Part shown: positions 40,942 through 48,834 of the stretch, piece by piece
Position numbering within the stretch: position 1 is the stretch's first letter
How the letters are laid out: every line of letters starts with the position of its first letter
NCBI GenBank assembly: GCA_900767675.1
Contig: CAAFZX010000008.1
Coordinates: 1 to 64,000 of the forward strand
Length of the DNA stretch: 64,000 nucleotides
Source of the DNA: an uncultured Collinsella sp.
GTDB lineage: Bacteria > Actinomycetota > Coriobacteriia > Coriobacteriales > Coriobacteriaceae
Reading direction: 5' to 3'
Program-made: the position numbers and the translations under genes
The notes under the pieces: generated by a model
Told to the model about the DNA's origin: nothing
The model's input: only the letters and a program-made list of their open reading frames with translations
The model's database searches: none

Positions 40942-42132
40942 TCACGAGGAGCGCGTTTTGCCGAAGGCCTTAAGCACCGCCGTCACGGGTCCAGGCTGAA
41001 AACGGCGGCGTATGTCGTCCAAGCGCCCGGGAATATCGATGTGCTGTGGGCAGTGCCGCGCGCATTTGCCGCATTTGACGCAATTGCTCACCAACTTGGG
41101 CTCGCTTGTGCGCACCGCGCTCGCCGTAAAGTACTGCGATAGACCCGTAAACCAGCTGTGCGCATAACCTGCGTTGTAGGCGGCGAAACACCCAGGGATA
41201 TTGATGCCTTTAGGACACGGCATGCAATAGCCACATCCCGTGCAGGGCACGCGATTCGATTTTTCAAACTCTGCCAGCACGCGTGCGATGGCATCGAGCT
41301 GAGCAGCCGTCATCGAATCCGGCAGGGCCCGATCGGCCAACGCCGTGTTCTCATCCACCTGCGCGGTATCGGTCATACCCGAAAGCAGCATCGTCACCTG
41401 AGGATGATTCCACACCCACGAAAGCCCCCAAGCAGCCGGCGTCTTCAGGTACGGATCGCATACGCCATCGAGCACGGCGCGGGCCCGCGGAGGCAGCTTG
41501 CCCGCCAGGCGTCCACCCAAAAGCGGTTCCATCACAAACACCGCGAGCCCGCGCTCGGCGGCTGCCATGAGCCCCGCCGTTCCCGCTTGGTAGCGCTCTC
41601 CAGCGTAGTTGTACTGGATCTGGCAAAAGTCCCAGTCATACGCGTCAAGCATCGTGAAGAAGTCCGCCGCACTGCCGTGGTACGAGAAACCTATCTGCCG
41701 AATGCGCCCCGCCACCTTTTGACGCGCGATCCAGTCCTCGATGCCCAACGCTGCCACGCGCTCCCACTGCGCGGGCGAGGTGATGTTGTGCATGAGGTAG
41801 TAGTCGATATGGTCAGTCCGCAAACGGTGCAGCTGCTCGTCAAAAAAGCGGTCGAAATCCTCCGCACATTTGCACGAAGCGTGCGGCAACTTGGTCGCAA
41901 GAAAAATCTGGTCGCGCAGACCCAGGCGCTCAAGCGAAGCTCCCACACAAGCCTCGTTACCGGGGTAGAGATAGGCCGTGTCCAGATAGGTTATCCCTTG
42001 CTCCACCGCACGGGAAATGATGGCATCGGCCGTCTTCGCATCGGGGTGTCCCGGCGCACCGGGAAACCTCATGCAACCCAGCCCCAGCGCCGAGATACGG
42101 TTTCCGCTTTTGGGGTCAACGCGATATTGCAC
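40942..42132 (-). CDS. Aldo/keto reductase with C-terminal 4Fe-4S ferredoxin domain
   Basis: 396 residues. The N-terminal aldo/keto reductase barrel shows GLGCMRFPGAPGHPDAKTADAI, YLDTAYLYPGNEACVG (catalytic Asp and Tyr), FLATKLPHASC (Lys) and DYYLMHNITS (His). The C-terminal 110 residues bear two clusters of cysteines: CTGCGYCMPCPKGINIPGCF and NCVKCGKCARHCPQHIDIP, a two-cluster ferredoxin motif. This architecture is common in gut anaerobes, where electrons may come from ferredoxin instead of NADPH. The substrate is unknown. The start is GTG 42132 after GGAGGGG. It is a single gene. Confidence 0.92.
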   Translation of the reverse strand: MQYRVDPKSGNRISALGLGCMRFPGAPGHPDAKTADAIISRAVEQGITYLDTAYLYPGNEACVGASLERLGLRDQIFLATKLPHASCKCAEDFDRFFDEQLHRLRTDHIDYYLMHNITSPAQWERVAALGIEDWIARQKVAGRIRQIGFSYHGSAADFFTMLDAYDWDFCQIQYNYAGERYQAGTAGLMAAAERGLAVFVMEPLLGGRLAGKLPPRARAVLDGVCDPYLKTPAAWGLSWVWNHPQVTMLLSGMTDTAQVDENTALADRALPDSMTAAQLDAIARVLAEFEKSNRVPCTGCGYCMPCPKGINIPGCFAAYNAGYAHSWFTGLSQYFTASAVRTSEPKLVSNCVKCGKCARHCPQHIDIPGRLDDIRRRFQPGPVTAVLKAFGKTRSS

Positions 42133-42294
42133 TGCCCCTCCTCTCCCCTCGAAGCCCTAATGAGGCGAAACACAACGGCCACATCATCGAAACACATTGG
42201 AATCACAATCGAGAACGTATCGTAACGTAGCAGAAATCGAGCTGTCACGACACCGCTCTAACATCAGCAAAAAGCCCGATGAAAGGAGTCACCC

Positions 42295-43065
42295 ATGTCC
42301 GCGCTCAATCTTTGGAACCTCGCATCCCAGCTCAAAAGCACCGATTATCGCTGGGTCGACCTCACCCACACGCTCTCGTGCGACACCCCGCACTGGTTTG
42401 GCTTTAAGCCATTTGAGTCCACCAAGCTCTTCGACTACCTGCCCGGCACGCCCGAGGATATGCTCGCGCCCATGCGTTGCTTCCAGTATTCGGTCGCCTC
42501 GCAGTACGGCACCCACGTCGATGCACCGCGCCACTTCCATGTTGACGGCCGTTCCCTTGGCGAGATCGAACCCATCGAGTTTATGCATCCGCTCTGCGTA
42601 ATCGACAAGCACGAGGAGTGCGCCGCCAACCCCGACTTTATCCTGACCGTCGATGACCTCAAAGCTTGGGAGGACGAGCACGGTCGTATTCCCGGGGACG
42701 CTTTCGTCGCCTTCCGCTCCGACTGGTCCAAGCTCGCCGACCTGGAGAACAAAGACGAGGACGGCCAGCCCCACTACCCCGGCTGGGACCTCGACGCCAT
42801 CAAATGGCTTGTAGAAGAGCGCAATATCGGCGCCATCGGCCACGAACCGGCAGACACCGACCCCGCGACCGTGACCACACGCGAGAATGCCTACCCCTAC
42901 CCCGGCGAACAATACATCCTCTCGGTCGACCGTTACCAGATCGAGGTCATGGACCATCTGGACGAGCTTCCCGCCACGGGCGCCGTCATCTTCTGCACCT
43001 TCCCCAAGGTGCGTGATGGCGTCGGATATCCCGCACGCGTTTTTGCGGTCTGCCCTGCAGCGTAG
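42295..43065 (+). CDS. Cyclase family protein (kynurenine formamidase-like)
   Basis: 256 residues of the metal-dependent cyclase/formamidase family. WVDLTHTLSCDTPHWFGFKPFE is the start of the fold. SQYGTHVDAPRHFHVDGRSLGEI near 64-86 is the H-x-GTH-x-D-x-P-x-H-type metal signature (first His is replaced by Gln-Tyr). FVAFRSDWSKL and NIGAIGHEPADTDPAT follow. Members hydrolyse N-formylkynurenine or related amides, or act as isatin hydrolases. ATG 42295 is preceded by GAAAGGAG. It stands alone ahead of the PanE-like gene with a 120-base gap. The substrate is open. Confidence 0.88.
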   Translation: MSALNLWNLASQLKSTDYRWVDLTHTLSCDTPHWFGFKPFESTKLFDYLPGTPEDMLAPMRCFQYSVASQYGTHVDAPRHFHVDGRSLGEIEPIEFMHPLCVIDKHEECAANPDFILTVDDLKAWEDEHGRIPGDAFVAFRSDWSKLADLENKDEDGQPHYPGWDLDAIKWLVEERNIGAIGHEPADTDPATVTTRENAYPYPGEQYILSVDRYQIEVMDHLDELPATGAVIFCTFPKVRDGVGYPARVFAVCPAA

Positions 43066-43185
43066 CGTCCAGGCAAACGTTTCTGTTTATAACAGCCGCC
43101 CCACGCACCCACCAATCACCCTGGCAGTATACAATCCATCAGGCGCCCCTTACGCGGGCGCCTTTTATATGGGGAGATGATTCAT

Positions 43186-44100
43186 ATGCAGATCAACAAA
43201 GTCGCCTTTATCGGCAAGGGCGGCATCGGCCTGCTCTACGGCAATATGATCGCCAAGGCCCTCGGCAATGACGCCGTCGAATACGTTATGGATGACGCCC
43301 GTTTCGAGCGTCACGCGGGCGATGCGCTCGCCGTCAACGGCAAGCCCTGTGCGCTCAAATCTGTCCGCACCAGCGAGGCAACGCCCGCCGATCTGGTCAT
43401 TCTTACGGTCAAGACGACTGGGCTCGATATGGCACTCAAGACTATGGAGCGCGTCGTGGGGCCCAATACGCTCATCGCCTCGCTGTGCAACGGCATTACG
43501 AGCGAGCAAAAGATCGCCGAGCGCTTTGGCTGGGAGCATACCGTTCTTGGTATTTGCCAGGGCATGGACGCCGTATTCCTCAACGGAGAGCTCACCTTTA
43601 CCAACACGGGAGAAATCCGCTTTGGCACGGCGGTCGGTACGGATCCCGCAACCGTCACCGCAATCGACGAGCTCTACACGCGTTGCGGCATCGCACACAC
43701 CGTCGAGGCAGACATCGCGCACCGCATGTGGGCCAAGCTTATGCTCAACGACGGCATCAACCAGACCTGCATGGCTTACGGCGGCACGTACGGAAGCGCC
43801 ACGAAACAGGGCTCCGAACAGCGTCGTTGCTTTGTTTCCGCCATGCGCGAGACACTTGCAGTCGCCAATGTCGAAGGCATCGAGCTGACCGAGGCGGACC
43901 TGACGCAGATGGTGCGCCTCATCGAGGGACTCGACCCTGCCGGCATGCCGTCGATGGCGCAAGACCGCGTCGCGCGGCGCAAAACCGAGGTCGAGGAGTT
44001 CGCTGGCACCATCTGCCGTCTGGCGGCCAAGCACGATATCCAGACACCGCAGAACGAATGGCTCTATCAGCGCATTCGCGATATCGAGGCAAGCTGGTAG
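43186..44100 (+). CDS. Ketopantoate reductase family protein (PanE/ApbA-like)
   Basis: 304 residues. N-terminal Rossmann domain with VAFIGKGGIGLLYGNMIA (GxGxxG) and DLVILTVKTTGLDMALKTM, followed by LCNGITSEQKIAERFGWEHTVLGICQGMD. The C-terminal helical domain has HRMWAKLMLNDGINQTCMAYGG, with the family Lys, and LTQMVRLIEGLDPAGMPSMAQDRVARRKTEVEEFAG, the PanE-type Pro-Ser-Met-x-QD motif. PanE makes pantoate for CoA; family members also reduce other 2-keto acids, so no symbol is given. ATG 43186 is preferred over 43177 for spacing to GGGGAG. A terminator follows. Confidence 0.88.
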   Translation: MQINKVAFIGKGGIGLLYGNMIAKALGNDAVEYVMDDARFERHAGDALAVNGKPCALKSVRTSEATPADLVILTVKTTGLDMALKTMERVVGPNTLIASLCNGITSEQKIAERFGWEHTVLGICQGMDAVFLNGELTFTNTGEIRFGTAVGTDPATVTAIDELYTRCGIAHTVEADIAHRMWAKLMLNDGINQTCMAYGGTYGSATKQGSEQRRCFVSAMRETLAVANVEGIELTEADLTQMVRLIEGLDPAGMPSMAQDRVARRKTEVEEFAGTICRLAAKHDIQTPQNEWLYQRIRDIEASW

Positions 44101-44133
44101 CGTCCGGCTCACCACGTCAACAGACTCAACAGC

Positions 44134-44177
44134 AAAGCCGCCGCAAGGAGCACTCCCCTTACGGCGGCTTTCATCTT
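44134..44177 (+). terminator. Terminator after the PanE-like gene
   Basis: AAAGCCGCCG and CGGCGGCTTT around an 18-base loop, then TCATCTT. Confidence 0.8.
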
Positions 44178-44208
44178 CATCTATAACCAGTAGTCGATGT
44201 CCCGACGG

Positions 44209-44415
44209 TTAGAGCTGCAACTCCGATGCCTGGTCCTCATCGTCGCGACAAAGGACTACACCCGCACTTCCCAGCAGCGCGGCCGCGATCAACGCGCCGA
44301 CCACGATAGAGGCAGCCCCACAAGACCCCTGCATACCCGCGACGAGCGCGGCCGTAGGACCAAGGCAACCAAGCGTCAATGCAACGGCGGCAACGGCGAT
44401 ATCTCGAGCGTTCAC
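44209..44415 (-). CDS. Small two-helix membrane protein
   Basis: 68 residues beginning MNARDIAVAAVALTLGCLGP, with two hydrophobic segments (about 5-25 and 34-56) and an acidic end (CRDDEDQASELQL). The start would be GTG 44415 with GGAGGAAG some nine bases upstream. It has no recognisable family. Supporting reality: a membrane-like pattern, a plausible ribosome site and a gap on both sides that no other frame fills. It may be a lineage-specific small membrane protein. Confidence 0.55.
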   Translation of the reverse strand: MNARDIAVAAVALTLGCLGPTAALVAGMQGSCGAASIVVGALIAAALLGSAGVVLCRDDEDQASELQL

Positions 44416-44530
44416 AAGACCACTTCCTCCACGAGAAAGACCCTATTTCTCATGAACTAGTGTGCCCCGCGCCCATATGCGCGACGTACCGTCACGGTAA
44501 GGGCTCTGTTAGCTCAAGCGCATACACAGA

Positions 44531-44574
44531 ACGGGCGTCCCTACGTTGCCCAAAAGCTCGGTAAAGACGCCCGT
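44531..44574 (-). terminator. Hairpin after the secreted protein gene
   Basis: ACGGGCGTC and GACGCCCGT pair around a 26-base loop, about 30 bases after the stop of the gene at 44602-45378. No U-tract is present. Confidence 0.5.
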
Positions 44575-44601
44575 CCGCCAAATATCCGTGATGCAGAATA
44601 A

Positions 44602-45378
44602 TTACCAGCCAGTGTAGTAGTCGGTAGTTCCGGCAGCACAGCCGGAGTCATAGACCTTGCACTCGCCCTTGGATCCGGTAAACGTGGAGCCTTGGGCCTT
44701 ATCGCCCGCGGCCACGACGTAGTAGCCATCGGAATCTCGCCAAAAGCCCTCGGCGTCCTGCGTCCATTCGCCCGTGCGGTGGTGATACAACACGTTGCTG
44801 CTGTAATAAGTCTCGCGGCGGCCGTTGTAGTTATTGACACCCGCAGAGCGCGTCAGGCCCGATCCGTTCGCGTAGGACGCAGCAGACGCGTAAGACGAGC
44901 CGGAGCCGGCGTTGTAGTACGAAGCCTGGGCGGCCTCGGCAGCCTCGGCCTCGGCAGCGGCAGTCTCGAGCGTCTCGCGCTTGGCATCCTCAAGCGCAAT
45001 ACGCAGCTCGTCGAGCTCGGTCGACTTGGCGTCGACCTCCCCCATCGTCAACAGGCTACCCGCACCGTCGATGCAGCCCTGCAACACAGCGCGCTCGTCA
45101 TCGGTAGCATAGTCGCCATACATATTCATAATGATCTGAGCGCGCATCTCCAGGGAATCGCGCTTTGCCCCCATCGAGGCGTTCCACTCCTGCATAGAGC
45201 CATAACCGTCGCCGCGGTAGTCGACGGGCTGCACCAGCGTCGCCTCGGACGGCGTAGATCCGACCGTATCGGACAGTGTTGCCGCGTGGGCATCAGTTGC
45301 GCCGGCGCCCGCCAAAAGTGCCACGGTCAGAGCGGCGGAAAGGGCGGCAGCTTTCGGTTTTCGTGAATCAATCCTCAT
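44602..45378 (-). CDS. Secreted protein with coiled-coil and conserved C-terminal domain
   Basis: 258 residues from ATG 45378 (GGAGG 11 bases upstream). A Sec signal peptide spans about 1-32 (basic start, AALSAALTVALLAGAGA, cleavage near ATDAHAA). Residues about 100-150 are helical and Ala/Glu-rich (DAKSTELDELRIALEDAKRE), a short coiled coil. The last 75 residues (NGRRETYYSSNVLYHHRTGE, then GYYVVAAGDKAQGSTFTGSKG and DSGCAAGTTDYYTGW) form a compact domain also seen, as far as I recall, at the ends of secreted cell-wall proteins in Coriobacteriia. It may be a beta-barrel of the 3D or RlpA kind; this is a guess. It is probably extracellular. Confidence 0.82.
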   Translation of the reverse strand: MRIDSRKPKAAALSAALTVALLAGAGATDAHAATLSDTVGSTPSEATLVQPVDYRGDGYGSMQEWNASMGAKRDSLEMRAQIIMNMYGDYATDDERAVLQGCIDGAGSLLTMGEVDAKSTELDELRIALEDAKRETLETAAAEAEAAEAAQASYYNAGSGSSYASAASYANGSGLTRSAGVNNYNGRRETYYSSNVLYHHRTGEWTQDAEGFWRDSDGYYVVAAGDKAQGSTFTGSKGECKVYDSGCAAGTTDYYTGW

Positions 45379-45593
45379 GTAGCTGGAAACCTCCGTAGTG
45401 CGTTTTTGCTGCGTTTGAGCTGCGAGTGATTCGATCGCGCTGCATAGTACCCCGAGCACATCGCGACCTGCGGTTTTACTCAAAAGGCGCACGTCAATTG
45501 CGTAAAACTCACATCCTCTCAACAGGAGTTTTCCACAACTCGAATGCATAAAGCGTGTCAAAAACCCTGTTTTTGTACCCTCTCTATGCAAAA
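45379..45593 (-). other. Non-coding gap upstream of the secreted protein gene
   Basis: This stretch holds a TTGACA hexamer on the minus strand (about 45556-45561) that could be a -35 element, though no good -10 is seen at the right distance. No gene, repeat or RNA structure was found in it. Confidence 0.4.
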
Positions 45594-45630
45594 AAGGCGC
45601 CTGTGCAACCATTGTTCGCACAGGCGCCTT
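45594..45630 (-). terminator. Terminator after metY
   Basis: Minus strand AAGGCGCCTGTGC, an 11-base loop, GCACAGGCGCCTT, then TTTTT: a perfect 13-base stem with a strong U-tract. Confidence 0.95.
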
Positions 45631-45690
45631 GAGCAGGCATTTTATGCAGTTATACCTATCGAGTCGCAAGGGTTCCTTGCACAAGTCGCC

Positions 45691-47001
45691 CTACTCGTCT
45701 AGCGCGGCGAAGGCCTGCTTCAGATCCCAAATGATATCCTCGGCGTTCTCGGTACCGATGGAAAGACGAATCGTGGAAGGCGTGATGTTCTGCTCGGCGA
45801 GCTCCTCGGCAGAAAGCTGGGAGTGCGTGGTGGTAGCCGGGTGCACGACGAGTGACTTGACGTCGGCCACGTTGGCGAGCAGCGAGAACACCTGCAGATG
45901 ATCGATGAACTTCCAAGCCGCCTCCTGGCCACCCTTAATCTCAAAGGTAAAGATCGAGGCACCGCCATGGGGGAAGTACTTCTGATAGAGCTCGTGATCG
46001 GGGTGCTCAGGCAGGCTCGGGTGGTTCACCTTGGCGACGTGGCTGTCACCAGCCAGGAACTCAACGACCTTCTTGGTATTCTCGACATGACGGTCAACGC
46101 GCAGCGACAGAGTCTCGGTGCCCTGAAGCAGGACCCAGGCGTTGAACGGGCTGATGCAGGCGCCCTCGTCACGCAGCAGGATAGCGCGGACATAGGTTGC
46201 GAAGGCGGCGGGACCGGCAGCCTCGGCAAACGAAACACCGTGGTAGGAGGGGTTGGGCTCAGCGATCTGGGCGTACTTGCCACTCGCCTTCCAATCGAAG
46301 TTACCGCCGTCGACGATCACACCGCCCAGCGAGGTGCCGTGGCCGCCAATGAACTTGGTTGCGGAGTGGACGACGATGTTGGCACCATGCTCCAGCGGAC
46401 GGAACAGATACGGGGTGCCGAAAGTGTTGTCGATGACAACCGGCAGACCATGCTTCTTGGCGATCGCGGAGATGGCGTCGATGTTGGGGATGTCGGAGTT
46501 GGGGTTGCCGAGCGTCTCGAGATAGATGACCGTGGTGTTGTCCTTGATGGCACCCTCAACCTCTTCCAGGTTATGGGCATCGACAAACGTGGTCTCGACG
46601 CCAAACTGGGAGAGCGTATGCTCCAGCAGGTTGTAGGAGCCACCGTAGATGGTCTTCTGAGCCACCACGTGGTCACCGGCCTGGGCAAGAGCCTGCAGGG
46701 TAAAGGTGATGGCAGCAGCACCGGAGGCGACGGCAAGGCCTGCCACGCCACCCTCGAGTGCGGCGATACGGTCCTCGAAGACGCCCTGGGTGGAGTTGGT
46801 CAGGCGGCCGTAGATGTTACCGGCATCGGCAAGACCAAAGCGGTCGGCGGCGTGTTGGGAGTTACGGAACACATAGCTCGTGGTCTGGTAGATAGGCACG
46901 GCACGGGAGTCGGATGCGGGATCGGCGCTCTCCTGGCCAACGTGCAGCTGCAGGGTGTCGAAACCAAAGGTGTGCTCGGGGTTGTTGATGAACTGGCTCA
47001 T
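45691..47001 (-). CDS. metY: O-acetylhomoserine aminocarboxypropyltransferase/cysteine synthase
   Basis: 436 residues, Cys/Met metabolism PLP enzyme. It makes homocysteine directly from O-acetylhomoserine and sulfide, or cysteine from O-acetylserine. FDTLQLHVGQESADPASDSRAVPIYQTTSYVF is the typical MetY start. IYGRLTNSTQGVFEDRIAALEGGVAGLAVASG, IYLETLGNPNSDIPNI, VVIDNTFGTPYLFRPLEHGANIVVHSATKFIGGHG (PLP lysine K216) and GGVIVDGGNFDW complete the signature. The length is that of MetY, not MetB. A short upstream ORF and a divergent LysR gene suggest sulfur-responsive control. Confidence 0.94.
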   Translation of the reverse strand: MSQFINNPEHTFGFDTLQLHVGQESADPASDSRAVPIYQTTSYVFRNSQHAADRFGLADAGNIYGRLTNSTQGVFEDRIAALEGGVAGLAVASGAAAITFTLQALAQAGDHVVAQKTIYGGSYNLLEHTLSQFGVETTFVDAHNLEEVEGAIKDNTTVIYLETLGNPNSDIPNIDAISAIAKKHGLPVVIDNTFGTPYLFRPLEHGANIVVHSATKFIGGHGTSLGGVIVDGGNFDWKASGKYAQIAEPNPSYHGVSFAEAAGPAAFATYVRAILLRDEGACISPFNAWVLLQGTETLSLRVDRHVENTKKVVEFLAGDSHVAKVNHPSLPEHPDHELYQKYFPHGGASIFTFEIKGGQEAAWKFIDHLQVFSLLANVADVKSLVVHPATTTHSQLSAEELAEQNITPSTIRLSIGTENAEDIIWDLKQAFAALDE

Positions 47002-47062
47002 GATGATCTCCTTGATCGAACGAAAGTAAATAAAAAGAGAGAAGTAAGTCGCTGTCTCCTGA

Positions 47063-47116
47063 TCACACCAACGGGCGCAAACAGGAGCCCGGCATTCGTC
47101 TTGGTAAGCAATTCAT
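47063..47116 (-). CDS. 17-residue upstream ORF in the metY leader (candidate regulatory peptide)
   Basis: Reads MNCLPRRMPGSCLRPLV and stops with TGA about 60 bases before metY. AAGGGGG lies at seven to eight bases before its ATG, stronger than chance. It holds two Cys, two Met and three Arg codons in 17. CTCCTG inside the ORF can pair with CAGGAG just after it, and a T-rich stretch (CTCTCTTTTTATTT) follows. That arrangement would suit translation-dependent attenuation by cysteine supply. Existence of the peptide is plausible; its role is inference. Confidence 0.5.
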   Translation of the reverse strand: MNCLPRRMPGSCLRPLV

Positions 47117-47273
47117 ATGCGGGCCCCCTTTCGCATCCCGATTCCGTGGTTGGCTTAATTACCTACCGCCTTTGTGTGTTTTGAATAGTACGAGCATTGT
47201 TTTCCTCGGTCAATCACTTAAAAGCGCTAACCTGTTATCTGTTTTATAGATATCAATCGAAAGGATGGCATCG

Positions 47274-48212
47274 ATGACCCTTCAGCAGCTTCGTTTTCTG
47301 ATCGCCGTGGCAGAGTCCGGCTCAATCAACGCCGCAGCCCAGCACCTCTATACCGCTCAATCCAACATCTCAAACGCCGTCAAAAGCCTGGAGCAGGAGC
47401 TCCATCTGGAGATCTTTACGCGCTCCAGCCGCGGCGTCACGCTCACCAACGACGGCACCGAGCTTTTGGGCTATGCGCGCCAGGTCGTAGAGCAGGCCGA
47501 CATGCTCGAGGCACGCTACGAGGACGGCGGCACCCCGCAAGCCCGCCTCGCCATTTCCGCCCAGCACTACGCCTTTTCGGTCGAGGCCTTTGTCAACGTG
47601 GTCGAGCGCTGCCGCGACAGCAAGTTCGAGTTCATCATGCGCGAGACCACCACATCGCAGATCATCGATGACGTCCGTGCGTTTCGCAGTGATATCGGCA
47701 TCCTGTATCTGGACGACTTTAACGCCCGCGTTCTGCAGAAGGCTTTTGCCGATGCGCGCGCGAGCTTCCATCCCCTCTTTGACGCAAAGGTCCACGTATT
47801 CGTAAGCGAACGCCACCCGCTCGCCCGCCGCCCGCAACTGTCCCTTGCCGACCTAACGCCCTACACCCGCTACAGCTTTGAGCAAGGCACCTCGAACTCC
47901 TTCTATTACGCCGAGGAACCCTTTAGCTACATTCCCTGTGACCGCAACATCCGCGTGTCCGACCGCGGCACGCTCACCAACCTGCTTATCACCTCGAACG
48001 GCTACACGCTATCGACCGGTGTCCTCTCCAACGAAATGCAATGGGGCATGGCGTCGATCCCGCTGGCAGACGCCCCGACGATGCACGTGGGTTATATCAT
48101 GCACGACGAGCGCAGGCCCTCTCCCCTGCTGCAGCAATATCTCGATGAGCTCGACCGCATCATCCGCGAAAGCCAGCCATCTGGGGACGGGGCAGAAACG
48201 GTAGATTGCTAG
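47274..48212 (+). CDS. LysR-family transcriptional regulator
   Basis: 312 residues. The N-terminal winged helix-turn-helix is MTLQQLRFLIAVAESGSINA and onward through AAQHLYTAQSNISNAVKSLEQELHLEIFTRSSRGVTLTNDG (to about 65). The rest is the periplasmic-binding-like effector domain (ARLAISAQHYAFSVEAFVNVV, DDVRAFRSDIGILYL). It is divergent from metY with a 270-base gap, the classical LysR arrangement. An AT-rich imperfect dyad (TTATCTGTTTTATAGATA, about 47237-47254) lies close to its start and could be the binding site. It probably activates metY in response to a sulfur metabolite. ATG 47274 is preferred over 47265 for ribosome-site spacing. Confidence 0.93.
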   Translation: MTLQQLRFLIAVAESGSINAAAQHLYTAQSNISNAVKSLEQELHLEIFTRSSRGVTLTNDGTELLGYARQVVEQADMLEARYEDGGTPQARLAISAQHYAFSVEAFVNVVERCRDSKFEFIMRETTTSQIIDDVRAFRSDIGILYLDDFNARVLQKAFADARASFHPLFDAKVHVFVSERHPLARRPQLSLADLTPYTRYSFEQGTSNSFYYAEEPFSYIPCDRNIRVSDRGTLTNLLITSNGYTLSTGVLSNEMQWGMASIPLADAPTMHVGYIMHDERRPSPLLQQYLDELDRIIRESQPSGDGAETVDC

Positions 48213-48275
48213 CCCTCGGCGAACGCGGCGCTACAATGGACACCCACACGAGAAGCGTCCAACGAAAGGAACCAT

Positions 48276-48761
48276 GTGAAGGTCATCATCTACACCGACG
48301 GCTCGGCCCGATCAAATCCGGGACGCGGCGGCTACGGCGCCGTGCTCAAATACACCAACCCCGCCGGCAAGACCTTTACCTCCGAGCTTTCGCGCGGTTA
48401 CGCCAAGACCACCAACAACCGCATGGAGCTCATGGCCGTTATCGTGGCGCTCGAGGCACTCAACCGCCCCTGCGAGGTCGAAGTCCATTCCGATTCGCAG
48501 TACGTCGTCAATGCCTTTAACAAGCACTGGATCGACGGCTGGAAAAAGCGCGGATGGAAAACCGCCAACAAGCAGCCCGTCAAGAACCGCGACCTGTGGG
48601 AGCGCCTACTCACCGCCAAAAGCAAGCATAAGGTTGAATTCATCTGGGTTAAGGGTCACGCCGGTCATGAGCTCAACGAGCGCTGCGATGAGCTCGCCAC
48701 CACGGCGGCCGACGGCGGCAACCTCGATATCGACACCGGCTTTAACGAGAGCGACCTGTAA
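48276..48761 (+). CDS. rnhA: Ribonuclease HI
   Basis: 161 residues. Degrades the RNA strand of RNA-DNA hybrids. The four catalytic acids are in IYTDGSARSNPG (D8), NNRMELMAVI (E51), VHSDSQYVVNAF (D73) and HELNERCDELATTA (Asp near 138), with the handle region WIDGWKKRGWKTANKQPVKNRDLW in between, as in E. coli RNase HI. The start is GTG 48276 with AAAGGA at five bases; the overlapping ATG two bases earlier runs straight into a stop. It is followed by the oxidoreductase gene. Confidence 0.95.
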   Translation: MKVIIYTDGSARSNPGRGGYGAVLKYTNPAGKTFTSELSRGYAKTTNNRMELMAVIVALEALNRPCEVEVHSDSQYVVNAFNKHWIDGWKKRGWKTANKQPVKNRDLWERLLTAKSKHKVEFIWVKGHAGHELNERCDELATTAADGGNLDIDTGFNESDL

Positions 48762-48834
48762 TATCGTTTTCGCGCAGTTTTATATCCCCACGCGCTACAC
48801 TCATCCTGTAGACCAAACAACGCAAGGGGGACGT

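Noticed and set aside
47002..47260. SAM or S-box type riboswitch upstream of metY
   Set aside because: I could not find the conserved core of a SAM-I or SAM-II aptamer; the leader is better explained by the short ORF and LysR control.
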